Below, one piece after another: positions 51,991 to 59,792 of a DNA stretch of 64,000 nt. The DNA is from a bacterium (lineage in GTDB: Bacteria > Planctomycetota > UBA1135 > UBA2386), in NCBI GenBank assembly GCA_024743115.1, contig JANSXC010000006.1, forward strand, positions 62,001 through 126,000, written 5' to 3'. The position numbers and the translations under genes were made by a program. The first letter of the stretch is position 1. Each line of letters begins with the position of its first letter. The notes beneath the pieces were generated by a model. The model did not search any database. It was not told where the DNA came from and was given only the letters and a program-made list of their open reading frames with translations.

Positions 51991-52854
51991 ATGAGCGATG
52001 AGCGTAACGCCGGCGACGCGGATCGCACGGATCAGGATCGCAAGGACCTGGCGCGGCCCACCCTGCGCGAGCGGTTGCACGCGATCGTTTTCGAGGCCGA
52101 GTGCCCGGCCGGTAAGGCGTTCGACATCGTGCTCCTCGTGCTGATCGTCGCCAGTGTCACGGCGATCAGTCTCGAGAGCGTCGAGTCGTTCGCGGCGGAA
52201 TGGGGCGAGGCGCTCCTCGCGGTCGAATGGGGCTTCACGATCGTCTTCACGATCGAATACGCGGTCCGGCTCTACTGCGTGAAGCAACCACTGCGCTACG
52301 CGACGAGCTTCTTCGGCGTGATCGACCTGCTCGCGCTGTTGCCGCAGTATCTCATGCTGTTGTTCGGCGGCGCCCACCAACTCGGCACGGTTCGCATTCT
52401 GCGGCTGATCCGCGTGTTCCGGGTGCTCAAGCTCGTGCGGTTCCTCGGCGAAGCACGGGTGCTGCACGTCGCGATGCGCGCGAGTCTGCCGAAGATCACC
52501 GTGTTCCTGCTCGGGGTCTGGTGTGCCGTGGTCGTGATCGGTTCCGTGATGCATCTCGTCGAGGGCAAGGCATCCGGGTTCGACAGCATTCCGCGCAGCG
52601 TCTACTGGGCGATCGTGACGCTGACGACCGTGGGCTACGGCGACATCTCACCGCGAACGGGGCTGGGACAGGCGATCGCGTCGATGGTCATGCTCATGGG
52701 CTACGCCGTGATCGCCGTGCCGACGGGCATCGTTTCGGCGGAGCTCGTTCGCGGCCGCCGCGATGCGACGACGACGCGGGTGTGCGAAAACTGTGCAGCC
52801 GAGGATCACCGTGACGAGGCCGTGCATTGTTATCGCTGCGGCGAGGAGCTCTGA
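51991..52854 (+). CDS. Voltage-gated-type potassium channel with C-terminal zinc ribbon
   Basis: A 287-residue six-helix ion transport protein. S1-S3 lie at about 43-125. S4 (about 133-152; GTVRILRLIRVFRVLKLVRF) carries regularly spaced Arg/Lys, the voltage-sensor pattern. The pore has the selectivity filter TVGYGD (213-218), a potassium signature. S6 is at about 225-250. After S6 there is a short zinc-ribbon-like tail with CENC (265-268) and CYRC (280-283), unusual for a minimal Kv-like channel; it might sense metal or redox state (inference). ATG 51991 is preferred over an in-frame ATG at 51898, which would add a non-homologous leader. The MmcQ/YjbR-like gene starts 3 bp after the stop. Confidence 0.88.
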   Translation: MSDERNAGDADRTDQDRKDLARPTLRERLHAIVFEAECPAGKAFDIVLLVLIVASVTAISLESVESFAAEWGEALLAVEWGFTIVFTIEYAVRLYCVKQPLRYATSFFGVIDLLALLPQYLMLLFGGAHQLGTVRILRLIRVFRVLKLVRFLGEARVLHVAMRASLPKITVFLLGVWCAVVVIGSVMHLVEGKASGFDSIPRSVYWAIVTLTTVGYGDISPRTGLGQAIASMVMLMGYAVIAVPTGIVSAELVRGRRDATTTRVCENCAAEDHRDEAVHCYRCGEEL

Positions 52855-52856
52855 GC

Positions 52857-53231
52857 ATGGCCAGGAAGACGTTGCTCGATCGCGTGCGCCACATCGCGCT
52901 CGCGCTGCCCGAAACCGAAGAGTCGTCACGTTTGGGGGGCGAGCCGCACTTCTACGTGCGCGGCAAGATCTTCACCGGCGCCGGCATCGAGGACGGCCGT
53001 TGGTGTTTCGGCGTCAAGGTCGGGCTCGAACGCCAGGCGCTGCTCGTCACGCGGCCAGGCATCCGGGTCGCGAAGTACGTCGGCCGCTACGGATGGATCA
53101 GCGTCGACGAGGCGGCATTGACGGGCGAGGCGGAGTTGCGCTCGCTCGTCGAACTCAGCTACGAGTTGATCGTCAGCAAGTTGCCGGGTGGTCGTGGCAA
53201 GTCGGCGGCGAAGAAAGCCGCCAAGAAGTAG
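52857..53231 (+). CDS. MmcQ/YjbR family protein
   Basis: A 124-residue cytoplasmic protein of the MmcQ/YjbR (CyaY-like fold) family, usually annotated as DNA-binding, with function unproven. Family features include an N-terminal helix with LALPETEESSRLGGEPHFYV, the turn VRGKIFTG, a segment CFGVKVGLERQALL, and YVGRYGWISV before the C-terminal helix. The C-terminus is a Lys/Ala-rich tail (GKSAAKKAAKK) that could contact nucleic acid. The ATG follows the ion-channel stop by 2 bp, so the genes are in one transcript; no functional link is known. A hairpin lies just downstream. Confidence 0.84.
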   Translation: MARKTLLDRVRHIALALPETEESSRLGGEPHFYVRGKIFTGAGIEDGRWCFGVKVGLERQALLVTRPGIRVAKYVGRYGWISVDEAALTGEAELRSLVELSYELIVSKLPGGRGKSAAKKAAKK

Positions 53232-53236
53232 TGGCC

Positions 53237-53259
53237 GGCTGGCGCGCACAATGCCAGCC
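53237..53259 (+). terminator. Possible hairpin terminator after the MmcQ/YjbR gene
   Basis: GGCTGGC (53237-53243), 9-base loop, GCCAGCC (53253-53259): a perfect 7-bp stem beginning six bases after the stop codon. No strong T-run follows, so the call rests on position and symmetry. The remaining 104 bp to the convergent membrane-protein gene hold nothing recognisable. Confidence 0.38.
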
Positions 53260-53363
53260 CGAACTGTCCTAGCCCGAGCTATTCATGACCGCGCCCGTCC
53301 AGCTCGCCATCGCGGGGCCGTAGGCAACACCTTCCCAGCACGATCCGGTTGCGGTTCAGTCGA

Positions 53364-55052
53364 TCACGGTCGGGACGGCAGTGCGCGCAGGTCGACCGCC
53401 GCGGGCTCGCCGCGGCAGAACCCGAGCCAGCCGTTCGTTGGACCGAGTCGCGCGGCGAGGCCGCAGATCGTGCCCGTGGCGTCCACGAGCATCAGGCGGT
53501 CGGCCGTCACCCCTGGCGCCAAGAACGTCACTTCCTGTCCCGTTCCGGGGAAGAGGTTGACCACCGGTCTCATCACAACTTCACGGAGCGCTATGGTCGG
53601 GTCGGTGGCGCGTTGCCCGAGCTGACGGGTCTCGTCCCACGCGAACATCGCGGCGCTGCGCTCACGCAGTAGCGGCACCGCGCGGAGCAGGTCCTCGGCC
53701 TCGGTCTCGACGAGCGGGAAGTCGCGATCGAGCACGCCGACCGCGGCGCCGAGCGCCGTGATGTCGGCCGTGCGCTGCTGCTTGAACGCGCCGCGGCCGG
53801 CCCAGATCTGGCTCGGTGCGAACGTGAGCGCGATCGCGACCGCGAAGCCCGATGCAGCGCGGGCGCTGCAGCGGGTACGCAGCACGAACGTCAGTGCGAT
53901 GCCGGTCCAGAACATCATCGTCCAGGGCAGGTAGCGCGTGGTCGTGAGCTGATCGGGATGCGAGCGGAAGTAGCCGAGGCGCGCCGCAACGACGAGCATC
54001 GCGACGCCGGCGCCGAACCACGCGAGTCCGATCGCGCACGTCTGGTCGTGGGTCGGTCGTTCTTTGGCGAGCGTCAGTCGGACCGTACGCGAAACCAGTG
54101 CGACGAAACCGAACACGCCGAACGCCATCGCGGGCCAGCGCGCCGCGAGGCGGGGCCCGAAGGCGCGCTCGGCCGGTTCGGCGACGACGCCGGCGATCGC
54201 GGACAGCGGCGCGGGTAGGCGGGCGGCGTGGTCGGCATCGAGCAACGGGCTGAAGACCCAGACGAACGGCGCGCCGAGCACGCGCATGAGGTTGCCGAAT
54301 TGTTCGAGCGGCGCGAGGCGGATCGCGGCCGAGCCCTCTTCGCCGGCGCCGAAGAGCGCCGTGGCGGCGAGGCCGGCGCCGATGCCCATCGCGGCCCACT
54401 GTCGGCCCTGCGCCCGTTGGAGCAGCAGGACGACGAAGAACGCCGCGAAGCTCGCCGCGCCGCTGCCGAACGTGACCGTCGCGAGGATGCCGAGCGCAGC
54501 GGCGACGATCGTGCCGCGCAGCGTCTTGCCGCCGAGCGCCAGGAGGCCGCCGAAGACGCTCGCGAGGATCAGGAACAGCGGGACGATCTCGTTGCCGTGG
54601 GCGAGCTTGCGGGCGTTGCCGAGCCAGAACATACCGATCGCGAGCAGCAGCAGGGCCGCGCTCGTGTTGGCGGGGGGGCGCCGGGACTCGGAGTGCTGGG
54701 GCTCGCAGTGCAGGGCGCGACGGCCGAGTCCGAACGCCACGATCGCCAGCGCCACCCCGAGCCCGATCTGCAGCCACTGGTTGGCGTCGAGCCAGTAGAG
54801 CTCGGCGGCGCGCACGAGGTTGGTCAATACCTCGCGATGCCCGTTGTCCGGTGCGAGCACGTTCTCGGGGAACGGCAGTTCGATATACGTCGCGAGGAAG
54901 CGGTAGGGGTCCGCGTAGGGGACTCTTGGTGAGGCCGCGAGCGCGAGCCAGAGGCCGAGCCCGACGTAGGCGATCGTCGCGAAGCCGACGAACTGACGCA
55001 TCGCGGTGCGCGCGGGCCGCGGCGACGATGGTTCGGCGTCGGGTTCGGTCAT
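53364..55052 (-). CDS. Polytopic membrane protein of unknown function
   Basis: A 562-residue protein with about ten to twelve membrane helices spread over residues 20-470 (for example FVGFATIAYVGLGLWLALAA, ALLLLAIGMFWLGNA, ASFAAFFVVLLLQRA, AMAFGVFGFVALVS, MFWTGIALTFVLRTR) and a soluble C-terminal tail of about 140 residues. The early loop segment YIELPFPENVLAPDNGHREV and the overall layout recall large GT-C-like or uncharacterised membrane proteins, but no motif is certain, so no function is given. The start at ATG 55052 follows the symporter stop by 19 bp on the same strand, which suggests cotranscription. Confidence 0.75.
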   Translation of the reverse strand: MTEPDAEPSSPRPARTAMRQFVGFATIAYVGLGLWLALAASPRVPYADPYRFLATYIELPFPENVLAPDNGHREVLTNLVRAAELYWLDANQWLQIGLGVALAIVAFGLGRRALHCEPQHSESRRPPANTSAALLLLAIGMFWLGNARKLAHGNEIVPLFLILASVFGGLLALGGKTLRGTIVAAALGILATVTFGSGAASFAAFFVVLLLQRAQGRQWAAMGIGAGLAATALFGAGEEGSAAIRLAPLEQFGNLMRVLGAPFVWVFSPLLDADHAARLPAPLSAIAGVVAEPAERAFGPRLAARWPAMAFGVFGFVALVSRTVRLTLAKERPTHDQTCAIGLAWFGAGVAMLVVAARLGYFRSHPDQLTTTRYLPWTMMFWTGIALTFVLRTRCSARAASGFAVAIALTFAPSQIWAGRGAFKQQRTADITALGAAVGVLDRDFPLVETEAEDLLRAVPLLRERSAAMFAWDETRQLGQRATDPTIALREVVMRPVVNLFPGTGQEVTFLAPGVTADRLMLVDATGTICGLAARLGPTNGWLGFCRGEPAAVDLRALPSRP

Positions 55053-55071
55053 CGCAGGACGGCGGTGCGGG

Positions 55072-56421
55072 TCAGGCTGCGCTGTCGGCCGGCGGTGTCG
55101 GTGGGGAGGAGCCTTCGAGGACGCTGCGATCGAGGCTGTTTTCGGTCGCCGCGACGGTGGTCGCGACCGTGGCGTCACCCGTCACGTTGAGCACCGTCCG
55201 CAGCATGTCGAGCGGTCGGTCGACGCCGAGGATCAGCGCGATCGCCGTGGGCGGCACGTTGATCTGCACGAGCACGATCGTGAGCATGATCAGGCCGACG
55301 CCCGGCACCGCCGCCGTGCCGATGGATGCGAGCGAGGCCGTGAGCACGATCGTCAACTGATCGCCGAACGTGAGGTCGATGTTGCAGACGGTCGCGATGA
55401 ACACCGCGGCGACGCCCTGGTAGAGCCCGGTGCCGTCCATGTTGATCGTCGCGCCGAGTGGCAGCACGAAGCTCGAGACCTCTTCCTCGACCCCGACGTG
55501 CTGCTCCACGCGATCGATCGTGAGCGGCAGCGTCGCGGCCGATGAGCTCGAACTGAACGCGAGCAGCTGTGCTGGCGCCAGCGCCTTCATGAAGCGCCGG
55601 AACGGCACCTTCGCAACGAAGCGCAGCAGCAGGGCGTAGACCAGGAACAGGTGCAGCAGCAGTCCTGCGATCACCGTGCCCATGTAGGACAGGAGTGCCG
55701 TGAGCAGTTCGCCGAGCTGCTTGCTGTCCTCGCCGAACTGCGCGACGACCGAGCAGAGCAGCGCGAAGACCCCGAGTGGCGCGATCTTCATGATCAGGTG
55801 CACCATCTCGATGACCGCGTCGGACAGTGTCGAGAACACCGCGGTGACGTGTTTGCCCTTCTCCTTCAAGCGCGTCAGTCCGATGCCGAGCAGCAGCGCG
55901 AAGAAGACGATCTGCAGCATCTCGGTCTCGGCGAGCGCTGCGAATGGATTCTTCGGTACGATGTCGACGATCTGCTGCCCGATGTCGACGGACTGCATGT
56001 CGGTGACACGCTTGCTGGCTTCGTCACCGAACTTCTCGGTCAGCCCCGAGAGTAGTGACTCCTTGGCCTCGGCTGACAGGTTGCTGCCCGGTTGGATGAT
56101 GTTGACCACGAGCAGGCCGATCGTGATCGCGATCGCGGTCGTCCCGAGGTAGAGCCCGATGGTCTTGCCGCCGATGCGAGACAGTTTGCTCGTGTCGTTG
56201 AGGCTCGCAACGCCCGCGACGAGCGAGAACAGGACGAGGGGCACTGCGATCATGCGCAGCAGGTTCAGGAAGATCGTGCCGATCGGCTTGATCCACGTCG
56301 CCACGAACTCCGCACCGTCCGAGCCCCACTGGCCGACGATCAGAAGGCCGCCGAGGACGCCCGCGACCATGGCGATGAGGATCCACCAATGCAGCGCGAG
56401 ACGTTTGCGAGAGCCTGCCAT
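55072..56421 (-). CDS. Dicarboxylate/amino acid:cation symporter (DAACS family)
   Basis: A 449-residue inner-membrane symporter of the GltP/DctA/SLC1 family, which imports dicarboxylates or acidic amino acids with Na+ or H+. Signature blocks are LRMIAVPLVLFSLVAGVASL (TM region near residue 55), the serine-rich reentrant loop AFSSSSSAATLPLTIDRVEQ, and LPLGATINMDGTGLYQGVAA with the NMDGT motif that binds substrate and cation. The C-terminal GTAAVPGVGLIM hairpin and the RPLDMLRTVLNVTGDA segment are also typical. The length is normal for the family. The exact substrate cannot be told. It is the upstream member of a pair with the polytopic membrane protein. Confidence 0.92.
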   Translation of the reverse strand: MAGSRKRLALHWWILIAMVAGVLGGLLIVGQWGSDGAEFVATWIKPIGTIFLNLLRMIAVPLVLFSLVAGVASLNDTSKLSRIGGKTIGLYLGTTAIAITIGLLVVNIIQPGSNLSAEAKESLLSGLTEKFGDEASKRVTDMQSVDIGQQIVDIVPKNPFAALAETEMLQIVFFALLLGIGLTRLKEKGKHVTAVFSTLSDAVIEMVHLIMKIAPLGVFALLCSVVAQFGEDSKQLGELLTALLSYMGTVIAGLLLHLFLVYALLLRFVAKVPFRRFMKALAPAQLLAFSSSSSAATLPLTIDRVEQHVGVEEEVSSFVLPLGATINMDGTGLYQGVAAVFIATVCNIDLTFGDQLTIVLTASLASIGTAAVPGVGLIMLTIVLVQINVPPTAIALILGVDRPLDMLRTVLNVTGDATVATTVAATENSLDRSVLEGSSPPTPPADSAA

Positions 56422-56523
56422 GGGCCCGGTCGTACGGATTCGGGGGTTGGCGGCAAGCGCCGCGACCGATTCCGGTTCGTCGGGACGACGATCGGGCTAC
56501 GATCCGGTCGAGGAACCTGCCCC

Positions 56524-57264
56524 ATGCCCGACGCGAAACTCACGCTGTTGCAGCAACGGCTCGCAGACTTCGAGATCGCCGATCCGCGCGCAGCGCTGCC
56601 CTTCACCCACCGGCTGGCCCGCGAGAACGGCTGGTCACCCGAGTTCGGGGTGCGCGTCGTCGCGGAGTACAAACGCTTCGTGTTCCTGGCGATGGCCGCT
56701 GGCCACCCGGTGACGCCGTCCGACGAGGTCGATCAGGCCTGGCACCTGCACCTGGCCTACACGCGATCCTACTGGGACGAGTTGTGCGGCGAAGTGCTTG
56801 GCCGGCCGTTGCACCACGGTCCGACCGCGGGCGGTCGCGCCGAAGACGAGAAGTACCACGATTGGTATTCACGAACCCTCGCGTCGTACGAGCGACTGTT
56901 CGGCGAACTACCACCGCGCGATGTCTGGCCGCTGCCCGACCAGCGTTTCGCGGGGCGTTTCCAGCGCGTCGATCGCTCTGCTCACTTCGTGGTGTCGCGG
57001 CGGACTGCCGCGGTCGTCGCCATCTCCGCCTTGTTCGCCTCGGTCGCAGCTTGCGCCGGCAAGTCGGACGGGTCCGGGGTCGCGGGCGTGGTGCTCGCCG
57101 GCATCCTCGGTCTCGTTTTCTTCATGGTGTGGCTCGGGCGCGGTCGACCCGGTGGTGGCGGCCGTGGCGGCGACGGTGGCACGGGATTCGGCTGCAGTGG
57201 CCACGACGATGGCAGCGGCTGCGGCGGCGGTGGTTGTGGTGGAGGTGGCTGTGGTGGTGACTAG
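56524..57264 (+). CDS. Membrane protein with GRDP-like domain and Gly/Cys-rich tail
   Basis: A 246-residue protein. Residues 1-135 resemble the glycine-rich-domain (GRDP/DUF1399) N-terminal fold: FTHRLARENGWSPEFGVRVV, EYKRFVFLA, VTPSDEVDQAWHLHLAYTRS with the EVDQAWHLHL signature, and HDWYSRTLASYERLFGELPP. One membrane segment follows (about 157-175) and another near 182-202, and the tail is almost entirely Gly, Cys and Asp (HDDGSGCGGGGCGGGGCGGD). Such tails may bind metal or stay unfolded. ATG 56524 is the first start in a plausible region. The sialidase start falls within its last codons. Function unproven. Confidence 0.76.
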   Translation: MPDAKLTLLQQRLADFEIADPRAALPFTHRLARENGWSPEFGVRVVAEYKRFVFLAMAAGHPVTPSDEVDQAWHLHLAYTRSYWDELCGEVLGRPLHHGPTAGGRAEDEKYHDWYSRTLASYERLFGELPPRDVWPLPDQRFAGRFQRVDRSAHFVVSRRTAAVVAISALFASVAACAGKSDGSGVAGVVLAGILGLVFFMVWLGRGRPGGGGRGGDGGTGFGCSGHDDGSGCGGGGCGGGGCGGD

Positions 57265-58414
57265 TCACGGACGGTTCTCGATGGCGCTCGCGGCCGTGTT
57301 GTCGTGGCAGTCGGTGGGGCTCCGAGCCCAGGCCGAACAGCCGCCGGTGAAGGATGAGCTGCAGCGTGCGGACGTCTTCGTCAGCGGCACGGGTGGCTAC
57401 CACACGTTCCGCATTCCGTCGATCGTGGCGACGCCGAAGGGTGAACTGCTCGCGTTCGCCGAGGGGCGTGCCTCTGGCCGCGGCGACGCGGGCAACATCG
57501 ATCTCGTGAGTCGGCGTTCGCGCGATGGCGGACGCACCTGGTCGGATCTGGCGGTCGTCTGGAACGATGGCGACAACACCTGCGGCAACCCCTGTCCCGT
57601 CGTCGACCACGATACCGGCAGGATCCTGCTGCTCGCGACGCACAACCTCGGCAGCGATCGCGAGTCCGCGATCATCGCGCAGAAGTCGCGGGGTACGCGG
57701 ACCGTCTGGTTGCTCGTGAGTTCCGACGATGGACTCACGTGGGAGAAGCCGCGCGAACTCACCGCCACGACCAAGCTCGCGAACTGGACGTGGTACGCGA
57801 CGGGGCCCGGAGCGGGGATCCAACTCGAACGCGGTGAGCATCGCGGCCGACTCGTGGTTCCGTGCGACCACATCGAAGCGGAGACGAAGCACTACTACTC
57901 GCACGTGATCTACTCCGACGATCATGGCGCGACGTGGCAGCTCGGTGGTTCGTCGCCGCGGCCTCAGGTCAACGAGTGCGAGGTCGTCGAGCGCGCGGAC
58001 GGCAGCCTGCTCCTGAACATGCGCAACTACGACCGCAAGCAGCGGCGCCGGCAGGTCTGCGTCAGTTCCGACGGCGGCCAGACCTGGCGCGACCAGCGGC
58101 ACGATCCGATGCTGATCGAACCGATCTGTCAGGCCAGCGTGCGGCGTATGCGTTGGCCGAACGAGGATGTCCCCGGGTTGATTGCGTTCTCCAACCCTGC
58201 GCACGAGTCGCGTCGCGAACGCCTCACGTTGCGATTCAGCGTCGACGACACGAAGACGTGGATCGGGCAGCGGGTGTTGCACCCCGGCGGCAGCGCCTAT
58301 TCGTGCCTGGTCGCGTTGCCGGGCGGTGCGCTCGGCTGCCTGTTCGAGGCCGATGGCTACCGTCGGATCGAGCTCGTCGTCGTATCGGCCGCGACGCTGG
58401 CTGCCGTGCGCTGA
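57257..58414 (+). CDS. Exported exo-alpha-sialidase (BNR/Asp-box propeller)
   Basis: A 385-residue GH33-type sialidase-like protein. The FRIP motif (YHTFRIPSIV; Arg52) opens the catalytic propeller and should bind the sialic acid carboxylate. Asp boxes SRDGGRTW, SSDDGLTW, SDDHGATW and SSDGGQTW follow at regular spacing, with a degenerate fifth SVDDTKTW. The segment VNECEVVERADGSLLLNMRN carries the conserved acidic and Arg residues of the second half. GTG 57257, which overlaps the end of the preceding gene, gives a signal-like leader (VTSHGRFSMALAAVLSWQSV, then GLRAQA); ATG 57281 is an alternative. It probably removes sialic acid or a similar sugar from extracellular glycans. It may be co-expressed with the upstream Gly-rich-tail gene. 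Confidence 0.87.
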   Translation: MTSHGRFSMALAAVLSWQSVGLRAQAEQPPVKDELQRADVFVSGTGGYHTFRIPSIVATPKGELLAFAEGRASGRGDAGNIDLVSRRSRDGGRTWSDLAVVWNDGDNTCGNPCPVVDHDTGRILLLATHNLGSDRESAIIAQKSRGTRTVWLLVSSDDGLTWEKPRELTATTKLANWTWYATGPGAGIQLERGEHRGRLVVPCDHIEAETKHYYSHVIYSDDHGATWQLGGSSPRPQVNECEVVERADGSLLLNMRNYDRKQRRRQVCVSSDGGQTWRDQRHDPMLIEPICQASVRRMRWPNEDVPGLIAFSNPAHESRRERLTLRFSVDDTKTWIGQRVLHPGGSAYSCLVALPGGALGCLFEADGYRRIELVVVSAATLAAVR

Positions 58415-58459
58415 CCGGCGAAATGGGGCGGTCGCGCGTGGGGTCGCTCGCGGGCGGGG

Positions 58460-59635
58460 TTATTGGCGTTTGATCTGCTGCTGGAGTTCGTCGAGCTTCG
58501 GGTCGTCCGGTGTGAGCCCCCGTGCCCGGGCGAGCAGCTGCAACGCCTGGCGCTTCTTGCCGCCAATCGCGAGTCCGCGCGCCGCCGCGCTCAGCAGCAC
58601 GCCGCGTAGTTCCGCCTTCTGGGTCGGGTCATCGTCCTTGCCCTTGTCGCGGCGGCCGAGTTCCCGCCCCAGTTCGCGGGCGAGCGCGCGCCCCTTCGGG
58701 CGAACGGTGTCGCGTCGTTGCCAGAGGTTGTCGAGGATGTCCGCGGCCCATTCTTCGGCGAGGTTGTCCGGCGCGTGCGGCCAGGCGGCACGCCAGGCGT
58801 CGACCTGTTTGCGCGGGGCGCCGCGTGCGGCCTCGATGCGCGCGAGCCAGTTCCAGCCCTTCCATCGCACCGGGTCCTGTTTCGTGCGACGCAGGCGTTC
58901 GTACATCGGTTCGAGAGTCCAGGTCGCCGGGTCGTTCTTGTCGGGGGCTTGCGCGAGGATCGCGTTCTGGACCTCGAACAGCAGCAGCTCCGCGCCGGGC
59001 GACGTCTTGCCCTCGGGGTCGTCGCGGCGGATCGAGTCCCACACGACCTGTCCCGCGGTGGCATCGCCGACGAACGCGAGCTTCTGACCGAGCGCGAAAC
59101 GCTTGTCGAGATCGGCGGGAGCTGCGTCCGCTGCCGCGCGTAGCGCCGTGACCGTGCCGTTGCCCGCGCGAATGCGCTGCATCTCGGACACGAACGTCGC
59201 GAGTGGCACGAAGCCGATCATCGCATCGTCGACGATGCCGTTCGCGTTGAGCACGAGCAGGGTCGGCAGCGTCTTGACGTTGTAGCGCTGGACGAGCGTC
59301 GCCCCGGCCGGTGTAGCGACGTCGGCGCCGTGGCAGACGAATTGCCCGAGCTCCGCGGCGGCAGCGGGTGTCGTCAGGGTCTGACCCCAGAGGTTCGTGC
59401 AGTGCTGGCTGCCGCTCATCCAAAAGTAGACGACGACCTGCTGCTGCTTCGCGCTGGCCAGGGCGAGGCTGTCCTCGATCCGGCCCTGGCGCCATGCCGT
59501 CGCCGGCGGCGGGGTGGCGGCCGGATCACCGGTCGCCGGTTGCTGGCCGGGCAGCACCGGAGTCGCGATCAGGATCGCCGCGCCGCCGAGCAGCGTGAAC
59601 GCGACGGTGGCAAGGCGGCGTTGGGCTCGATTCAT
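58460..59635 (-). CDS. Exported thioredoxin-fold protein lacking CxxC (paralogue A)
   Basis: A 391-residue exported protein with a signal peptide (RRLATVAFTLLGGAAILIAT) that starts at ATG 59635. Residues 50-165 form a thioredoxin fold: VVVYFWMSGSQHCTNLWGQT sits where CxxC would be but has one Cys, and YNVKTLPTLLVLNANG holds the cis-Pro loop. The rest is helical (TPR-like). A close paralogue lies at 62416-63609 with the same blocks (GQFVC, TLPTLL, GFxPxAxF, RIxxGxGTV). The missing resolving Cys means it is not a classical disulfide reductase; it may bind a metal or substrate or work with an external thiol. It is divergent from the ECF-fusion gene (157-bp gap). Confidence 0.8.
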   Translation of the reverse strand: MNRAQRRLATVAFTLLGGAAILIATPVLPGQQPATGDPAATPPPATAWRQGRIEDSLALASAKQQQVVVYFWMSGSQHCTNLWGQTLTTPAAAAELGQFVCHGADVATPAGATLVQRYNVKTLPTLLVLNANGIVDDAMIGFVPLATFVSEMQRIRAGNGTVTALRAAADAAPADLDKRFALGQKLAFVGDATAGQVVWDSIRRDDPEGKTSPGAELLLFEVQNAILAQAPDKNDPATWTLEPMYERLRRTKQDPVRWKGWNWLARIEAARGAPRKQVDAWRAAWPHAPDNLAEEWAADILDNLWQRRDTVRPKGRALARELGRELGRRDKGKDDDPTQKAELRGVLLSAAARGLAIGGKKRQALQLLARARGLTPDDPKLDELQQQIKRQ

Positions 59636-59792
59636 TGGCGGGAGCAGCGGGTCGTTTTCAGCGGGTCGGGGGCCGCGGACGCACGGCCTCTCACGGGTTG
59701 TCGTCGCGGTCCGCTGCAGGAACTCACGACTTTTCGCAGAATACCGTTTCGACGAGTCCTGCGGCCCGGGCGCGGCGACTCTCGAAGTGTCC

